Below, one piece after another: positions 23,720 through 34,896 of a stretch of 64,000 nucleotides of DNA. Origin of the DNA: Silene latifolia. Lineage: Eukaryota > Streptophyta > Magnoliopsida > Caryophyllales > Caryophyllaceae. The notes under the pieces were generated by a model. It saw only the letters and a program-made list of their open reading frames with translations, was not told the DNA's origin and searched no databases. The stretch spans positions 51,884,293 to 51,948,292 of the forward strand of contig NC_133528.1 of assembly GCF_048544455.1 (NCBI RefSeq), written 5' to 3'. Position 1 is the first letter of the stretch. The number at the start of each line of letters is the position of its first letter. The position numbers were made by a program, and so were the translations under genes.

Positions 23720-26700
23720 ATGGGTGAAAAACGTAAAAGAAGTCAAAAGAATAATGAGCCTGGTGATAATAAGCCTGGTGAGAGGGATGCTACGAAGTGC
23801 AAGAAAGTCCTTGCAGCTATAGCCGCTAAACAGTGCGTTCCAAATAACATGGAGTGAGATGGGTTTCCCTCTTTGGTCCAAATACGGGTCTTTTCTCCAG
23901 TTGGATTGGTGCTTGCACAAGACAGTTTGTGCCTATCCATTTAGATGATGTTAGAACTTTGAATCCAAAATTGGCGGAGTTATACTTGGCTCGTGTAAAG
24001 GAAGGCTTTATTATACCCGATAAAAGCCATGATGAGTATTTAATGCATAAGGCAGCGGATGTCCATAGGCAGTGGAAGTGTGGCGTTGCTAGGGATTGGT
24101 TGTATGTGGACAAGGCAACGGGGGAGATGCGTAAGAGCCCACCGGAAAACAAGTGTCCCACCATCAAGCAGGAAGAATGGGATCTTTTCAAAAAGATGAG
24201 AACTACCGAGAAGTTTTGGGTTAAATATCCTCGCCTTTTAACGATTTACCTATCATTTTTTTAATTAATGAGTCCTTTATATAATCTTTTTATTATCTCA
24301 TCTACTTGCGCTTTTATATAATTATTTGAAGGCCGTTAGCAAAAGAAATCGTGCGAACATTTCATGCAAGAAGGGGAAATTCTATGGTTCTCGAGGCGAT
24401 TCTGAGAAAGATAGAAGAGGACCTCGTAAGTAGCATGCATTATTGCCCTGTGAGACTTTATTTTTTTAATCACACTTGGACTTGCATTGATACACATTTA
24501 CGTGTATAAATGTTACCATGTTAATGTGTAGGTGGCAAAGGGAGTGAAAGAGGTGGATCGGCATGTAACTTATAAACATGGGCACACGCCTAAAGGATCC
24601 CGGTCGTCGCATGACAAATATGATGAGGAAGTTTTGGCCAACATAGTAAGCATTATTTTATTAAGACGAGTTCATTACTAACTTTATTATTTTAGTCACA
24701 AATATAATTTGAAGTTTATTTAATATATTAAGGATAACGTATTGAAAGAGGTAGAAGAAGGGAAATTCACTCCCAGTGGTCGTAATGACGTTCTTGCTAG
24801 AGCGATCGGCCGACCCGAACATCCAGGTCGTTTGAGGGGCGTCCGTTACAGGTTGGAGTAACGAAATATTATGGGAAAACGCCCGAGATAAAGAAGAAAA
24901 GGAAGACTAAGTCCGAGAAGGTGACATGGTAACATTTATTCTATTATTTTCATTTAAGTTCAATTCACATGTTATTGTTGGGATAAAAATTGCGGACACA
25001 TTACATTCTTGGCAAGCGACTTGATTAATGGCATCCGTACTACTAAAGTGAATCTTTGGAGGTAAGCTTTCCGAAGAAGAAGTGAAGATGATGGAGGATG
25101 TCATTTCTAAAGGGGGTAATAATAAGGTACAACAGATTGGTCAAGAGGCCGCTACTACCTTGGCAATACATGAGAAGGAAGTATCGGTCAACGAGATTCG
25201 AAAGATCGGTACCTAATAATGCTTTGAAGTTGTAACAACTAAAGCCGATCAGGTACCTAATACTTCCTTATTTTTTTTTTTTTTTTTTTGGGTAAGATCA
25301 GGGGGTGTGTTCACCGCCAACCCGACATAGTGCCATTGAATTGGTTAATTTTATTAGGTAAATAATGGGTCTGAAAAGGAGATGCAACTTGATGAGAAAG
25401 GCGGTGATGGAAAACGAAGATACATCCCCTTCAAGTCGGTTCCTGTTTTCAGTAAGGTATGCATGAAGTGTTTAATTAGTTAAATTTATATGAATCTTTG
25501 AAGTTTGTGCAAAAATCGGCCCGAGATGAAAGCGTTTTTGCAAAATCTTTGAATCTTGTCAAGCGTTTTTGAAAAGATATAATAATGTATGTGTATATTC
25601 TTCAGGCCGTAAACAAGAGGCCGATTATTCTTACCGACCCTAATAGAATCGAAAAGCCACATGTGCGTGTTGGCGGGGGTCTCGTAGAAAACAAATCTGC
25701 AGCGAATGAAAGCGTAGTTCATGGCGAAAAACTTTTGCCGAATCATAGAATAGTAGAGATAACTACGGTCAATCCAGGCCATGAAAACTTTCAACTCGTC
25801 CTGTCCCGATTCGTGACGACATTACCATTCTAGGAGATGCGCTTGGAAGTTTCATCCAATGGCCTGATACTCACATCTACTTGGCGAAGATATCTCCGCC
25901 TTTGAGCAAATGAAAGCGATTGGGGTTAGAAGAAATACCTTTATATATATATATGTTACATTTTTAATTGTTGAATGTTTTTATATGTTAAATTTATATA
26001 TTATTTTTTTTTTGTAGGGAACAAAAAAGGCGGCTTTGGCGGATAAGCCTAAGTCCACAGACATGCCAACGACCTCGACTTCACAACAACTTGATGAGGT
26101 ATTTAATTAACTTCTCCATTTTTTTAAAAATTAACCTCGCTCCCTTTATTTATATTTTGTCTGTATTTATTAAAAGCATGGTAATTTTGTGTAGGGGACA
26201 AAATCAAAGACTCATTCTTTCCCGGACCTGAAAGTTAGGACTTTAAACTCCACACAATATAAAGGGAAGGATTACATGCAAAAAGTAAGAACGGTGATGA
26301 TGAAGAGACTGCATGAGGAGGCTGGCCATCGCATAGCCACCGAGCAATTGATAGTTATTCCACTCGAGGAGGATATTCTAGGGGCTGAGCGCCAAGCACA
26401 TCTATCATGGGATGTGCTAGCCGTATGGGCTGGCCTAGACCAGATTGATATCCAACACATATTTGTTTGGATGAAGTAAGTTTCTTAATAAATAATTTCA
26501 TAGTCTAATATTCGGACTACTAGATAGTGTTTTAAATACCGGAATTAATACCGTAATAATGTAGGATATTGAAATTGAGAGTGATCCCGGAGAAGAATAT
26601 TCCATCCGATCTATACGGATTCTGTGCCCCTATGTTTTATCTTTATTTATTCCGGATTTCTCGTTCGAACAACGGGTAGATTATATTGCTCGTGAGATGG

Positions 26701-27625
26701 CGACAACCAAGAAGTGATTTTTGGCGCTTATAATAAAAAAGGGTAATAAACAAATTAATATTACGTTTCCCCCTACAATTGCATTTTCATACCTAATATA
26801 TGTACTTGTTAATAATGATGATGTCTCTTGATGTAGGACTCATTGGGTGCTAGCGGCCATCATGCCGACAAGGAATAAAGTTTTTTGGTTGGACTCTTTA
26901 CATCATCAACCAAGCGAGACTTTTAAGCACTTGATTAATATGTAAGTTTATAATACTGATTTATTTATAATAACATTTTCATTTTTTATTTATAGAAAAA
27001 AGCTCTTTCATATTTTTGCCCCTAAAAAATTAGTTTTCGCCTCCTTTTTTATTTTTTTAAAGAGGGCCTTTAAGAAAAAAAGAGCAAACGAGCAGGATCA
27101 ACCCACGGAAGATTCGATGTTGGCCCCGATTTTATTACGATAACGGGGGTACGTGCTCAAATACAATAACATTAAGTGCAAAATCCGTGTTTAATACTAA
27201 TACAATACCTAAAGTTCAAGATTTCGACGATGTGAGCCTTCTCTCGTCTGTTTTTTTATGTAATAATAGGCCCCTCGCCAGCCGGATAGCATACAATGTG
27301 GATACTACGTTTGTCGGTTCATGTTGGAGATTATTAGGCGAAGATATCTCGTTAGTCCAGAAAAGGTTAGTAATAATTTAAACATGTGTTTATTACTTTT
27401 TTTAAAATTAGAGCTAATGTTGTCTTGCTTTTCGCTATATATACCATGATGTTGCTAATGTTGTCTTGCTTGTTGCTATATATACCATAATGTCTTCTCT
27501 TTGTTTTTGCCGCAGATATGCAATCAACGATCACAACAGATTGAGCAAAGTACTCAAGTGTAGATATAGACGAGGTAAGAGACATGTGGGGCAACTACGT
27601 CTTAGAATATATTAGAAATGCATGA
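23720..27625 (+). pseudogene. Second CACTA gene (Transposase_24-like with Ulp1-like C-terminus), decayed, multi-exon
   Basis: Starts MGEKRKRSQKNNEPGDNKPG at 23720. A one-base shift near 23855 leads into RWVSLFGPNTGLFSSWIG and VPIHLDDVRTLNPKLAELYL, the pattern of the plant Transposase_24 family. Exons with AG/GT borders follow: near 24331-24425, 24532-24646 and 24733-24850 (GRNDVLARAIGRPEHPGRLRG), then 25605-25913 (ILGDALGSFIQWPDTHIYL), 26196-26477 and 26837-26941. The last has THWVLAAIMPTRNKVFWLDS, which resembles the His and Asp region of Ulp1 cysteine proteases. The final piece (NYVLEYIRNA, stop at 27625) resembles the Ulp1 end, but the expected Cys-Gly reads Trp-Gly. Exon borders are my reading. 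Confidence 0.72.
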
Positions 27626-27709
27626 AACTCAGAGTTTAGATCAACTTATTAGTAAATTTTTTGTTGAAGTTAGGGAATGATTAGTTCATGTAAATTCAAC
27701 TCCTTGTAA

Positions 27710-27710
<1 letters not shown>

Positions 27711-27795
<85 letters not shown>
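27711..27795. repeat. (TA)n microsatellite
   Basis: 85 bases of uninterrupted TA dinucleotide just after the second gene of element E. Confidence 0.98.
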
Positions 27796-27799
<4 letters not shown>

Positions 27800-27929
27800 C
27801 ATTTCTTTGTTGTGGTTGAATTGAATCTATTGAGTTCGATGAACCCAAATTTGTGATTTATGTCTTTGGTATATGGTGCTTGACATATGCAGGTTTTTGA
27901 ATGGCATGAAACAAATTTATTTTTTCAAA

Positions 27930-28445
27930 ACAATAGGAGTTCGTAATAAAAACGGTTACTAAAAAAAAACCGTTGTGAATACCTTTCACAACGGTTAATA
28001 AAAATAACACCGTTGTGAATGACATTCACAAATACCCGCGCATAATATTCAACAACAGGTTTTAAACGAAGAACCGTTGTTAAAAGTCTTCACAATTTTG
28101 GAGGTAAAATTACAACAACGGGTATTAAACAAACAACCGTTGTTACTAAAAATTTCAACAACGGGTATGTACCATAAACCCGTTGTCAAAAGACTTCACA
28201 ATTTTGGAGGGAAAGTTACAACAACGGTTATACATACGACAACCGTTGTTATATTATTCCCTCCAAAATTTTGAAACACTTTCCACAACGGAGAACACCC
28301 AACAACAACGGCTTCTAACCGTGGTGAATACTTTAGACAACGGTTTCACTAAATAAGCAAACCGTTGTAAATACCTTCTACAACGGCCGCTTTAACAACG
28401 TCCGCCTTTTTATTTTACAACGGTTTTTACCCGTTGTTATAGGCT
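27930..28445. repeat. Right subterminal motif array of element E
   Basis: About nine inverted pairs of AACAACGGTT-type motifs. Two copies of a longer unit contain CTTCACAATTTTGGAGG (28087 and 28192), and a third inverted copy lies near 28258. Confidence 0.88.
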
Positions 28446-28460
28446 GTATCTGTAGTAGTG

Positions 28461-28690
28461 CACAATATCACGATTTATATTTCCCCGCTGAACTCTCGTA
28501 GCTCGATCGAGTATGTAACTTACTCGATCGAGTGGCCTCTACTCGTCGAGTAGCCTTCGCTAGATCGAGCCTCCTGAACTTAAAGGGTTACTATGTCACA
28601 AGGTTAACTCGTAATGTTTCCGAAGGTCTAGGCAGGTGTCTAAGGTCAGTCAACGACGGTCAACGGGTCTCTAAAAGGACGAGTATTACA
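28461..28690 (-). repeat. Left (3') LTR of element D, part after CACTA insertion
   Basis: Completes the LTR to ATTACA at 28690. It carries the CTCGATCGAG cluster (28502-28560). Compared with 34680-34775 it lacks 22 bases between two palindrome copies. Confidence 0.9.
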
Positions 28691-28709
28691 GTCTTCCCCC
28701 CTTAAAAAG
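28691..28709 (-). other. Polypurine tract of element D
   Basis: The minus strand reads CTTTTTAAGGGGGGAAGAC immediately before the LTR start TGTAATACTC. It is preceded by the palindrome-like GAACTTCGGGGACAAAGTTC (about 28710-28730). A similar block occurs again at 29382-29420. Confidence 0.8.
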
Positions 28710-30254
28710 AACTTTGTCCCCGAAGTTCAACTCATCATCTCCCAACGACACAAGGTGAAACGTGAACTAACACAACTGAAAACCATCCACCCCGACAAGG
28801 ACAAGCACAACCGTTCTTATATACCACCCATCCATGTACGCCCACCACTCATCATCATCATCTACCTTAGCAACACATCATCAAATACGACCTCCTATCG
28901 AGTCTTCAAACATGCATTATACGCGAGAACACACTAACACAAACCGTTACTTCCACTTACTAACCGCATTTTATCATTGCACGATTTCATACACCATACA
29001 CATCATACTCATCTGATTCAACTATCCTATTTTACCCGTCTAACAATTAATCATCAATAACAATTAGTTACTAATCACTAAAGTATAGCAATCCAAAGTA
29101 TAGCCAATCATCGGTGAAAGTATACAACAATAGATTAATATTCATTTAAACCATTTCCGTAATATTAATATTACTCAACAATGTAACAATTCAAATTACT
29201 ACAAATTTCACCTAACATCACAATACGTGCATTACCTTCACATAACCAAAGTTTAATCTTTAAGCAAACAAAGTGGTTAAGCAACTCGGAATGGAGTACA
29301 ACAATATGATGAATTTTACCAACAATTACTCAAAATGTGATATGTTTGTCATAACTTGTCATTTTCTCATGCGACATTACTCTTCCCCACTTAAATGGAA
29401 CTTCGTCCCCGAAGTTCACCTTCAAGACGAACTACAAACATTACATGAAATTATAACTCTACTCAATCTTGACATTACGATACAATTCTATCATACGTTC
29501 AGACCAACAACTATTATGATACCTCATTCACATTATTTAAATAAAATGTATACATGTTAATATATATTAGACATAGATAACAACAAATAAGTAAGTGAAA
29601 TGTACCGTCACCCAATTATTATACATGAACACCGAGAAATTCCTTAAGTGACATCACCAAATCATGTGTACTCGACATAACCATCTGTAAACTTATGACC
29701 ACAACAATATACTATAACCACCGTGTAGAATAGTACGTCCATCAATTCAATTAAACACCCCTGTTAAAAAGTAATAAAGACTGTATTGACCTTGTATGAA
29801 CTACACTTGAAGCACGAGGACGTTATTATTAACATGACAAAGAAACCTATTATCAACAAAGTATGTATGCATGATGACCATCAACATTTTAGAACGAGAT
29901 AACCGATAATAGGGGCACTCGATCGAGTTAGGAAACCTCTCGATCGAGTTCAACAACTACTCGATCGAGTATGTCGAGTCCAGTAAGCATTGCAGAATCC
30001 CATACGCAGTTACTCGATCGAGTAACTACAGGTCAAGTTACTTCGAGAAAACACGTTGCCATTCTAAGAAACATAACCATCGCCGGAGTTTTCGTCTCCG
30101 GCACTATCTACCTGCATATTAAGTTTCAAAATTCAACAAAATACGACCTTATGGCCAAATACACACCAAAGTATATCCAAGTACCAAGAAAACAAGTAAC
30201 AACTAACTAAAAATCTATGGAAACGAATGTAAAACAACAATAAACAACATCACT
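28710..30254 (-). other. Element D region downstream of its ORF1-like gene
   Basis: 1.5 kb of AT-rich noncoding DNA. It contains a second copy of the polypurine-associated block (29382-29420) and a cluster of about six CTCGATCGAG motifs (29917-30022). Short open frames are low-complexity and not believed. Confidence 0.6.
29917..30022. repeat. CTCGATCGAG motif cluster, element D interior
   Basis: ACTCGATCGAGT palindromes at about 29918, 29939, 29960 and 30013, lying downstream of the ORF1-like gene on D's strand. Confidence 0.8.
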
Positions 30255-31729
30255 CTAAACCCGACTCCTCCAACTCCTCATCTCCGTCTCCTCCTGCGGA
30301 TGTGCCGGCTTCAGCTGTGCCCTCGCCTGCGGTAGCTCCCGTAGCTGGGTCTCCACCTGCTCGCCATGGCGCCAAAAACCGAAAGGATAACTCCTAGGCT
30401 CCCCCCATGTAGCCGGATCTACTCCATAAGAGTGGAAGACTCCACTATCATTCCCGACACCCCTCCACGAAACTGGTTGGGCCAGGTTGGTCCCAATTCC
30501 CTGCACATGTGTCATCTCATATAGCTGCCGGAGCACCAAGGTGTTGGACACCCTCTCAGTGAGCTCAGTCACCTGCATCGCGGGACTGATGGAGGAAGGG
30601 TAACTCGGGTACTAGTACTATGGAGGCATGGGCTGCACCGGCTGAGTCTCGCCAACCCTCTCTCTCACCCATCTAGGACCCCTCCCCACTCTAGGTAGCT
30701 GGTCTTCAGGTCTAGCCTGGTCCCCCTTGGTCGACTTCTACATCACCTCTAAAAGACCATCATCTATGAGGTTGTACTGCCGGGTAGGGGCAGCCTGATC
30801 GTCATTGGAGTACGATGCAACCACCGTCGCTGTCAAAGGCTCAGTCACAGGGAGATAATCTGGGTCAGGTAGCCTCATCCAACTCATACCCCACACCCTC
30901 CAATCTAACCAACCACCCTCCAAAGTCCTCAACCATTTCTGGTCGATGAAATAATCTCTATCCAAGGTGGGCACAACCGAGACCATAGGCGTGAGGGCCG
31001 AAGCGGCCTCAAAGGTAGTCAACCGCGTGGCAATATCACCACAACTCAAGTAACGAGTCGAAGAGGTGGCCATCAAGGCCAAGTTAGCACAAACGATGGC
31101 CGGGGCGCTAAAGGAGACTCTCTGTGCTCGGGTGGGGTTCAGATAGGTGACCAACAACATAACCTCATGTGAGTTTAACTTACTCACATCCTTCCTATCG
31201 TACAACAGACAGGTCAAGGCTCGGAGGAAGATCTTCAAAGTGACATGTTGAACATTATTAATCAACATGTTACTCGAAGTAGGGGCAGACATACCAGTGA
31301 AACAGAGCATGTAACTGCTAGACCCACACTCAGTCGAGATGTCACTAAGAAATCCCTTCTCAGGTCGAGCAAGTCCAAGGTGAGAAGCAAACTGGTCCAT
31401 GGTCAAGAGAAAGCTGGTGTTCATAAGACAGAACTCTACGGTCTTAGCTACCGCATCATAAGAAAAAGAGCTCATAAACTCCAAAGTCAAGAAAGGGTAA
31501 GAGTGCTTCCTAAGATGGTAAAACCTCGCCAAACCCAAGATCTTAAAGATATGCCTCACGTCTACCTCTATTTTCAGGTCCTCAAGGATGGTAGTGTCGA
31601 TACATCTAGTGGGTTTCATACGGCGCTTGTGCAACTCAACAAAGGCATCTCTTTGCTTAAAGTCAGCAAAGACAATGGTAGGATACTCGACCTTTTACTC
31701 TAATGGGTCCCAGCTGCGGCTCTTGGCAT
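30255..31729 (-). pseudogene. ATHILA ORF1-like protein of element D, broken
   Basis: The best open part is 30738-31634. The same frame extends upstream into YPTIVFADFKQRDAFVELHK past a TAA, and downstream past stops at 30738, about 30621 and about 30615 to 30255, giving about 480 residues like the 519 in G. The family pattern is clear: YPTIVF, then YPFLTLEFMSSF, then FLLTMDQFASHLGLA. It aligns block by block with YPEVIF, YPSLTLEFLSSF and ITFDELGKALGLS of G and with YPQVHF, LELSLKFLSSF and LTLEEFGRRLGLS of F. A possible original start is the ATG at 31729, now out of frame. The function of the family is unknown. It is the only gene in D. Confidence 0.8.
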
Positions 31730-33586
31730 CTGTTTCAACATGTTTTTAGCCACACCAAACGGATACTTACTTGATCAAAAAGAACTTTTCAAAGTATACT
31801 CATGGATAGGGAACAACAATTTATGTAGCTCTTATAAGAAAACCAACGATTTTCCAAAACATGTTACTCCCATATTTCATAAAAGACAGTTTCATGGTTT
31901 TCAAAACACAAAACTTTTACCATAACTAGAAAAGTTGGGGTCTTAATCCCTCAAGAATAGCTTCACAAAAGATCATTATCATAAAGATTTGGGGCAAAAT
32001 TCAGTTTGGGGTAGTTTTAAGACGGAGTTTTAAGACGAAATTTTGGGTGAAATTAGTCAAAATCAACACCAAACATGATACCAACAACATACATTACTCT
32101 ATTTTCCTCTTTAGATACTCAAAAGATAAACAAAAATCCAATTTGTAACACAAACCCTAGAAATTTCGGTCCAACTATACCCACAAATCGGTTTGATTTT
32201 GCAGCTTCTAGCATCAATAATCAACAAATTAAATCAATTTTATCAAAATACCACAACTATAAACAAAATCCATGAGTATAAATCGAATTTTTCAGAATAT
32301 TAACACTTTTATATGCTACTAATTGATTAAAAACAAAGGAAGGGAGTAACAATCTTACCTTGATTGATTTGCAAAAGGATTGAATGAATTAGCAAGAAAA
32401 TTTCAAGAGGATTAAGCACAATCTACACCAAGAACTTGAGAGAAAAGTGAATTTTAGAGGTTTTAGGATTGAAGTATGTAGAAGAAATAAGAAGAATGAA
32501 TGAAATAAAAGTTATGTATCCCGTCCAAATACGGGTACTGTAGCAACCTACTCGATCGAGTGGCCTCTACTCGATCGAGTTCCCGCTGGCAGTTCCAACG
32601 ATTTCGATCTAACAACCCAACTACTAGATCGAGTAAGGTCGACTCGGTCGTGTAGGCACTCGTACTCGGTCAAATAAGGTTAGCAACAAGGTCAAAGGTG
32701 ACGAATTCGGTTAACGGTTCCTGCAAAACAACAACTCGTTCCGAGTCCAAGGTGTATTTGGAACTCGTCACTGATTATTCCATCCAATTACTATCCATTA
32801 GTACTAACTCAAATATAACACAACTATCCCATCCGAACATTGCACATATTACTCCATCCTATACCAACATTTACAAAGTAATTCAACTATGACTTGCTTC
32901 AACTCACATGAGCATATATAACACGCATTATTCTACTTTCACTTACGCATATTCAAATTCAATCGTCTAACATGTGATTATACTATATTAAGCATTCCAT
33001 TCGGCAATTTAGCTACCCCTTACTACTCATATCTGCTCTAGGTTTTAACATATCACAACAACAATATCAAAACTATCCGACAACCACAAGATGACTCACA
33101 TAATTATGCCTATTCACAAGGGTATGCAACAAGATGCATTCATTAAATTCCACAATGTTACATGACAATTAATACTAACTAAAGCACATATGAAGATTCA
33201 CAACCCGTTATCACAATCACGTTATCATATGTTCGTATGCAACTCTCAACACATTCACTATTCCTGTTATATACACACACATTCCCAGCGATTCACAACA
33301 CTTACACGATCTATCACTACTACTTGCACGCACCAGACATTACCACAGACTCACACACAACTATATCCATTCTATATACCACACACAACTATAAACACAC
33401 AATTCCCGACTCAATATTCCCATTCGAAGTGGCTGGCTTAAGCATATTGGGGCCATGATTTTGGAATGAGGGCGCCTTCTCACCCAAAATCAAGCAACTG
33501 CTAGGGCTCCCAACATATATACACCAGGTTCATTTAATTAGAGTCACTACGTTCATTAGGCTCATTAGTTACATTCCAAAATCTTC
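31730..33586 (-). other. Element D leader with internal motif cluster and possible 5'-UTR intron
   Basis: No coding frame. On the minus strand, downstream of the motif cluster (32550-32660), there is a leader-like stretch, then a strong splice donor AAG|GTAAGATT (intron start 32358). A possible acceptor GAAACAG|ATGCC lies at 31730, just before the candidate ORF1 start, though its pyrimidine tract is weak. Confidence 0.5.
32550..32660. repeat. CTCGATCGAG motif cluster upstream of D's ORF1
   Basis: Two exact ACTCGATCGAGT copies (32551 and 32570) and several decayed ones (CTAGATCGAGTAAGG, CTCGGTCGTGT, CTCGGTCAAAT) to about 32667. Confidence 0.75.
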
Positions 33587-33598
33587 GCTCTGATACCT
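33587..33598 (-). other. Primer-binding site of element D (initiator tRNA-Met)
   Basis: The minus strand reads AGGTATCAGAGC, one base different from TGGTATCAGAGC, three bases inside the LTR. Confidence 0.82.
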
Positions 33599-33601
33599 CT
33601 T

Positions 33602-34896
33602 TGTAACACCCACATCTTCCAAGGAGCCTTAACAAGACCTTCCCCAGCAGATAACGGCGTTACCATCTAGGTTGCCCGATGAATAGTAATAATCAAATGT
33701 CGATAAGAGAACAATTATGTATAATTACAAGTGATTAACCAAAATAAAAGATAAAACACGTGACATCTACCAACTATGTGCAACTATCTCTGCCATGACT
33801 CGTGGTAGAGTCGTCCCTCCAAGCACCCATCTATGATTTAGATATCCACCTGCTGGATCACGGCAGACACAACACAAGAAGAAAACACAACAACACTACA
33901 CAAGGTTAGTAACTGAAGGAACACTTAAAGCCAGACACAACAAGCATACACACATCACCTTCTCCAATCACCCACACTCCTCTGACTGCCCGAAGGTCCA
34001 ATCCTGCCAAATTACCAATCGCAACAAGTAATCCACGCCGCCAGTGAGGGACCGCAGCCGTACCCACCAAATCCGCGCTCATAAATCCCGAGCGAAAACC
34101 CATGTTCCTTAATGTGTACATCCCCTCCTGTGGCGGGTTCCACAGAGGGCAAATCAAGGGCATGAAGCCACTCCCGCAAGTGACTCCACTCAGTCGAGGA
34201 TGCGCCTCGCGAACCAGAGACAAGTAAACAACAACCAACTACAACCAATCCACACTACCAAACATAACACCAAACCCAACCAGATTCTATAAACAATATA
34301 CTATACAACCAACTGTACTGAGTAGGAAAACCTAGTTCTAGCAAACCGCAGCGATTCCGCAAACGACCATAAGACGACAAGCAACCACCATAACCACCTA
34401 TAACAAACAGTATGACCATCTATTACCACTGCCACAATCACAAACGAAACCAAGAAAGACGATGATGATGATGACAACATACCTGTACATAACATTCCGG
34501 CGACAAGACCGCTACCCGACTCATGCTTTTCATCCCTATGGTGTCTCCACTCTCAAAAGCTCCAAAAGGGTGGATATAGGTGAAGGGATAGAGACGTGAC
34601 GACATCTAGCTTTAGGAGAAAAGGAAATGAAATGATTTGGATTCCACGATATCACGATTTATATTTCCCCGCTGAACTCTCGTAACTCGATCGAGTATGT
34701 AACTTACTCGATTGAGTGGCCTCTACTCGATCGAGTAACTGAGCTACTCGATCGAGTAGCCTCCGCTAGATCGAGCCTCCTGAACTCAAAGGGTTACTAC
34801 GTTATAAGGTTACCTCGTAAGGTTTCCGAAGGTCCAGGCAGGTGTCTAAGGTCAGTCAACGACGGTCAATGGGTCCCTAAAAGGACGAGTATTACA
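33602..34896 (-). repeat. Right (5') LTR of element D
   Basis: 1295 bp, TGTAACACCC to GTATTACA, next to the PBS. It retains the pre-insertion site of element E and a U3 cluster of CTCGATCGAG palindromes (34687-34765), 130-210 bases from the LTR start on the minus strand. Confidence 0.92.

Larger units (their letters stand above)
18827..28460 (+). mobile_element. Element E: CACTA (En/Spm-type) DNA transposon
   Basis: Terminal inverted repeats CACTACTACAAATACAGGC (18827-18845) and, inverted, CACTACTACAGATACAGCC (28442-28460) match at 17 of 19 bases. A perfect 3-bp target duplication CAC lies at 18824-18826 and 28461-28463. The other LTR of D has the uninterrupted site (TTCCACGATATCACG), so the 9634-bp insertion is proven from the sequence alone. 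Inside are three arrays of inverted AACAACGGTT motifs, a TNP2-type transposase gene and a second gene ending in a Ulp1-like protease domain. Both genes are frameshifted, so the copy is not autonomous now, though its ends remain recognisable. Confidence 0.96.
17763..34896 (-). mobile_element. Element D: non-autonomous LTR retrotransposon carrying an ORF1-like gene
   Basis: Two LTRs (17763-28690, split by CACTA element E, and 33602-34896) flank a 4.9-kb interior. The LTRs begin TGTAA and end TTACA. The flanks are ACAAC (17758-17762) and ACAGC (34897-34901), a target duplication with one mismatch. The PBS (initiator Met, 33587-33598) and polypurine tract (28691-28709) show minus-strand orientation. 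The motif GAACTTCGGGGACAAAGTTC before the polypurine tract recalls Tekay/Del chromoviruses (from memory). The only gene is a decayed ORF1-like protein; gag, protease, reverse transcriptase and integrase are absent. Without E it is about 7.5 kb. The LTRs differ by an estimated 6-8 percent, so it is old. Confidence 0.85.

Noticed and set aside
28755-29560. Open frames in D interior (also 33190-33458)
   Set aside because: AT-rich and low complexity, rich in His/Thr/Tyr from simple composition, with no homology recognised.
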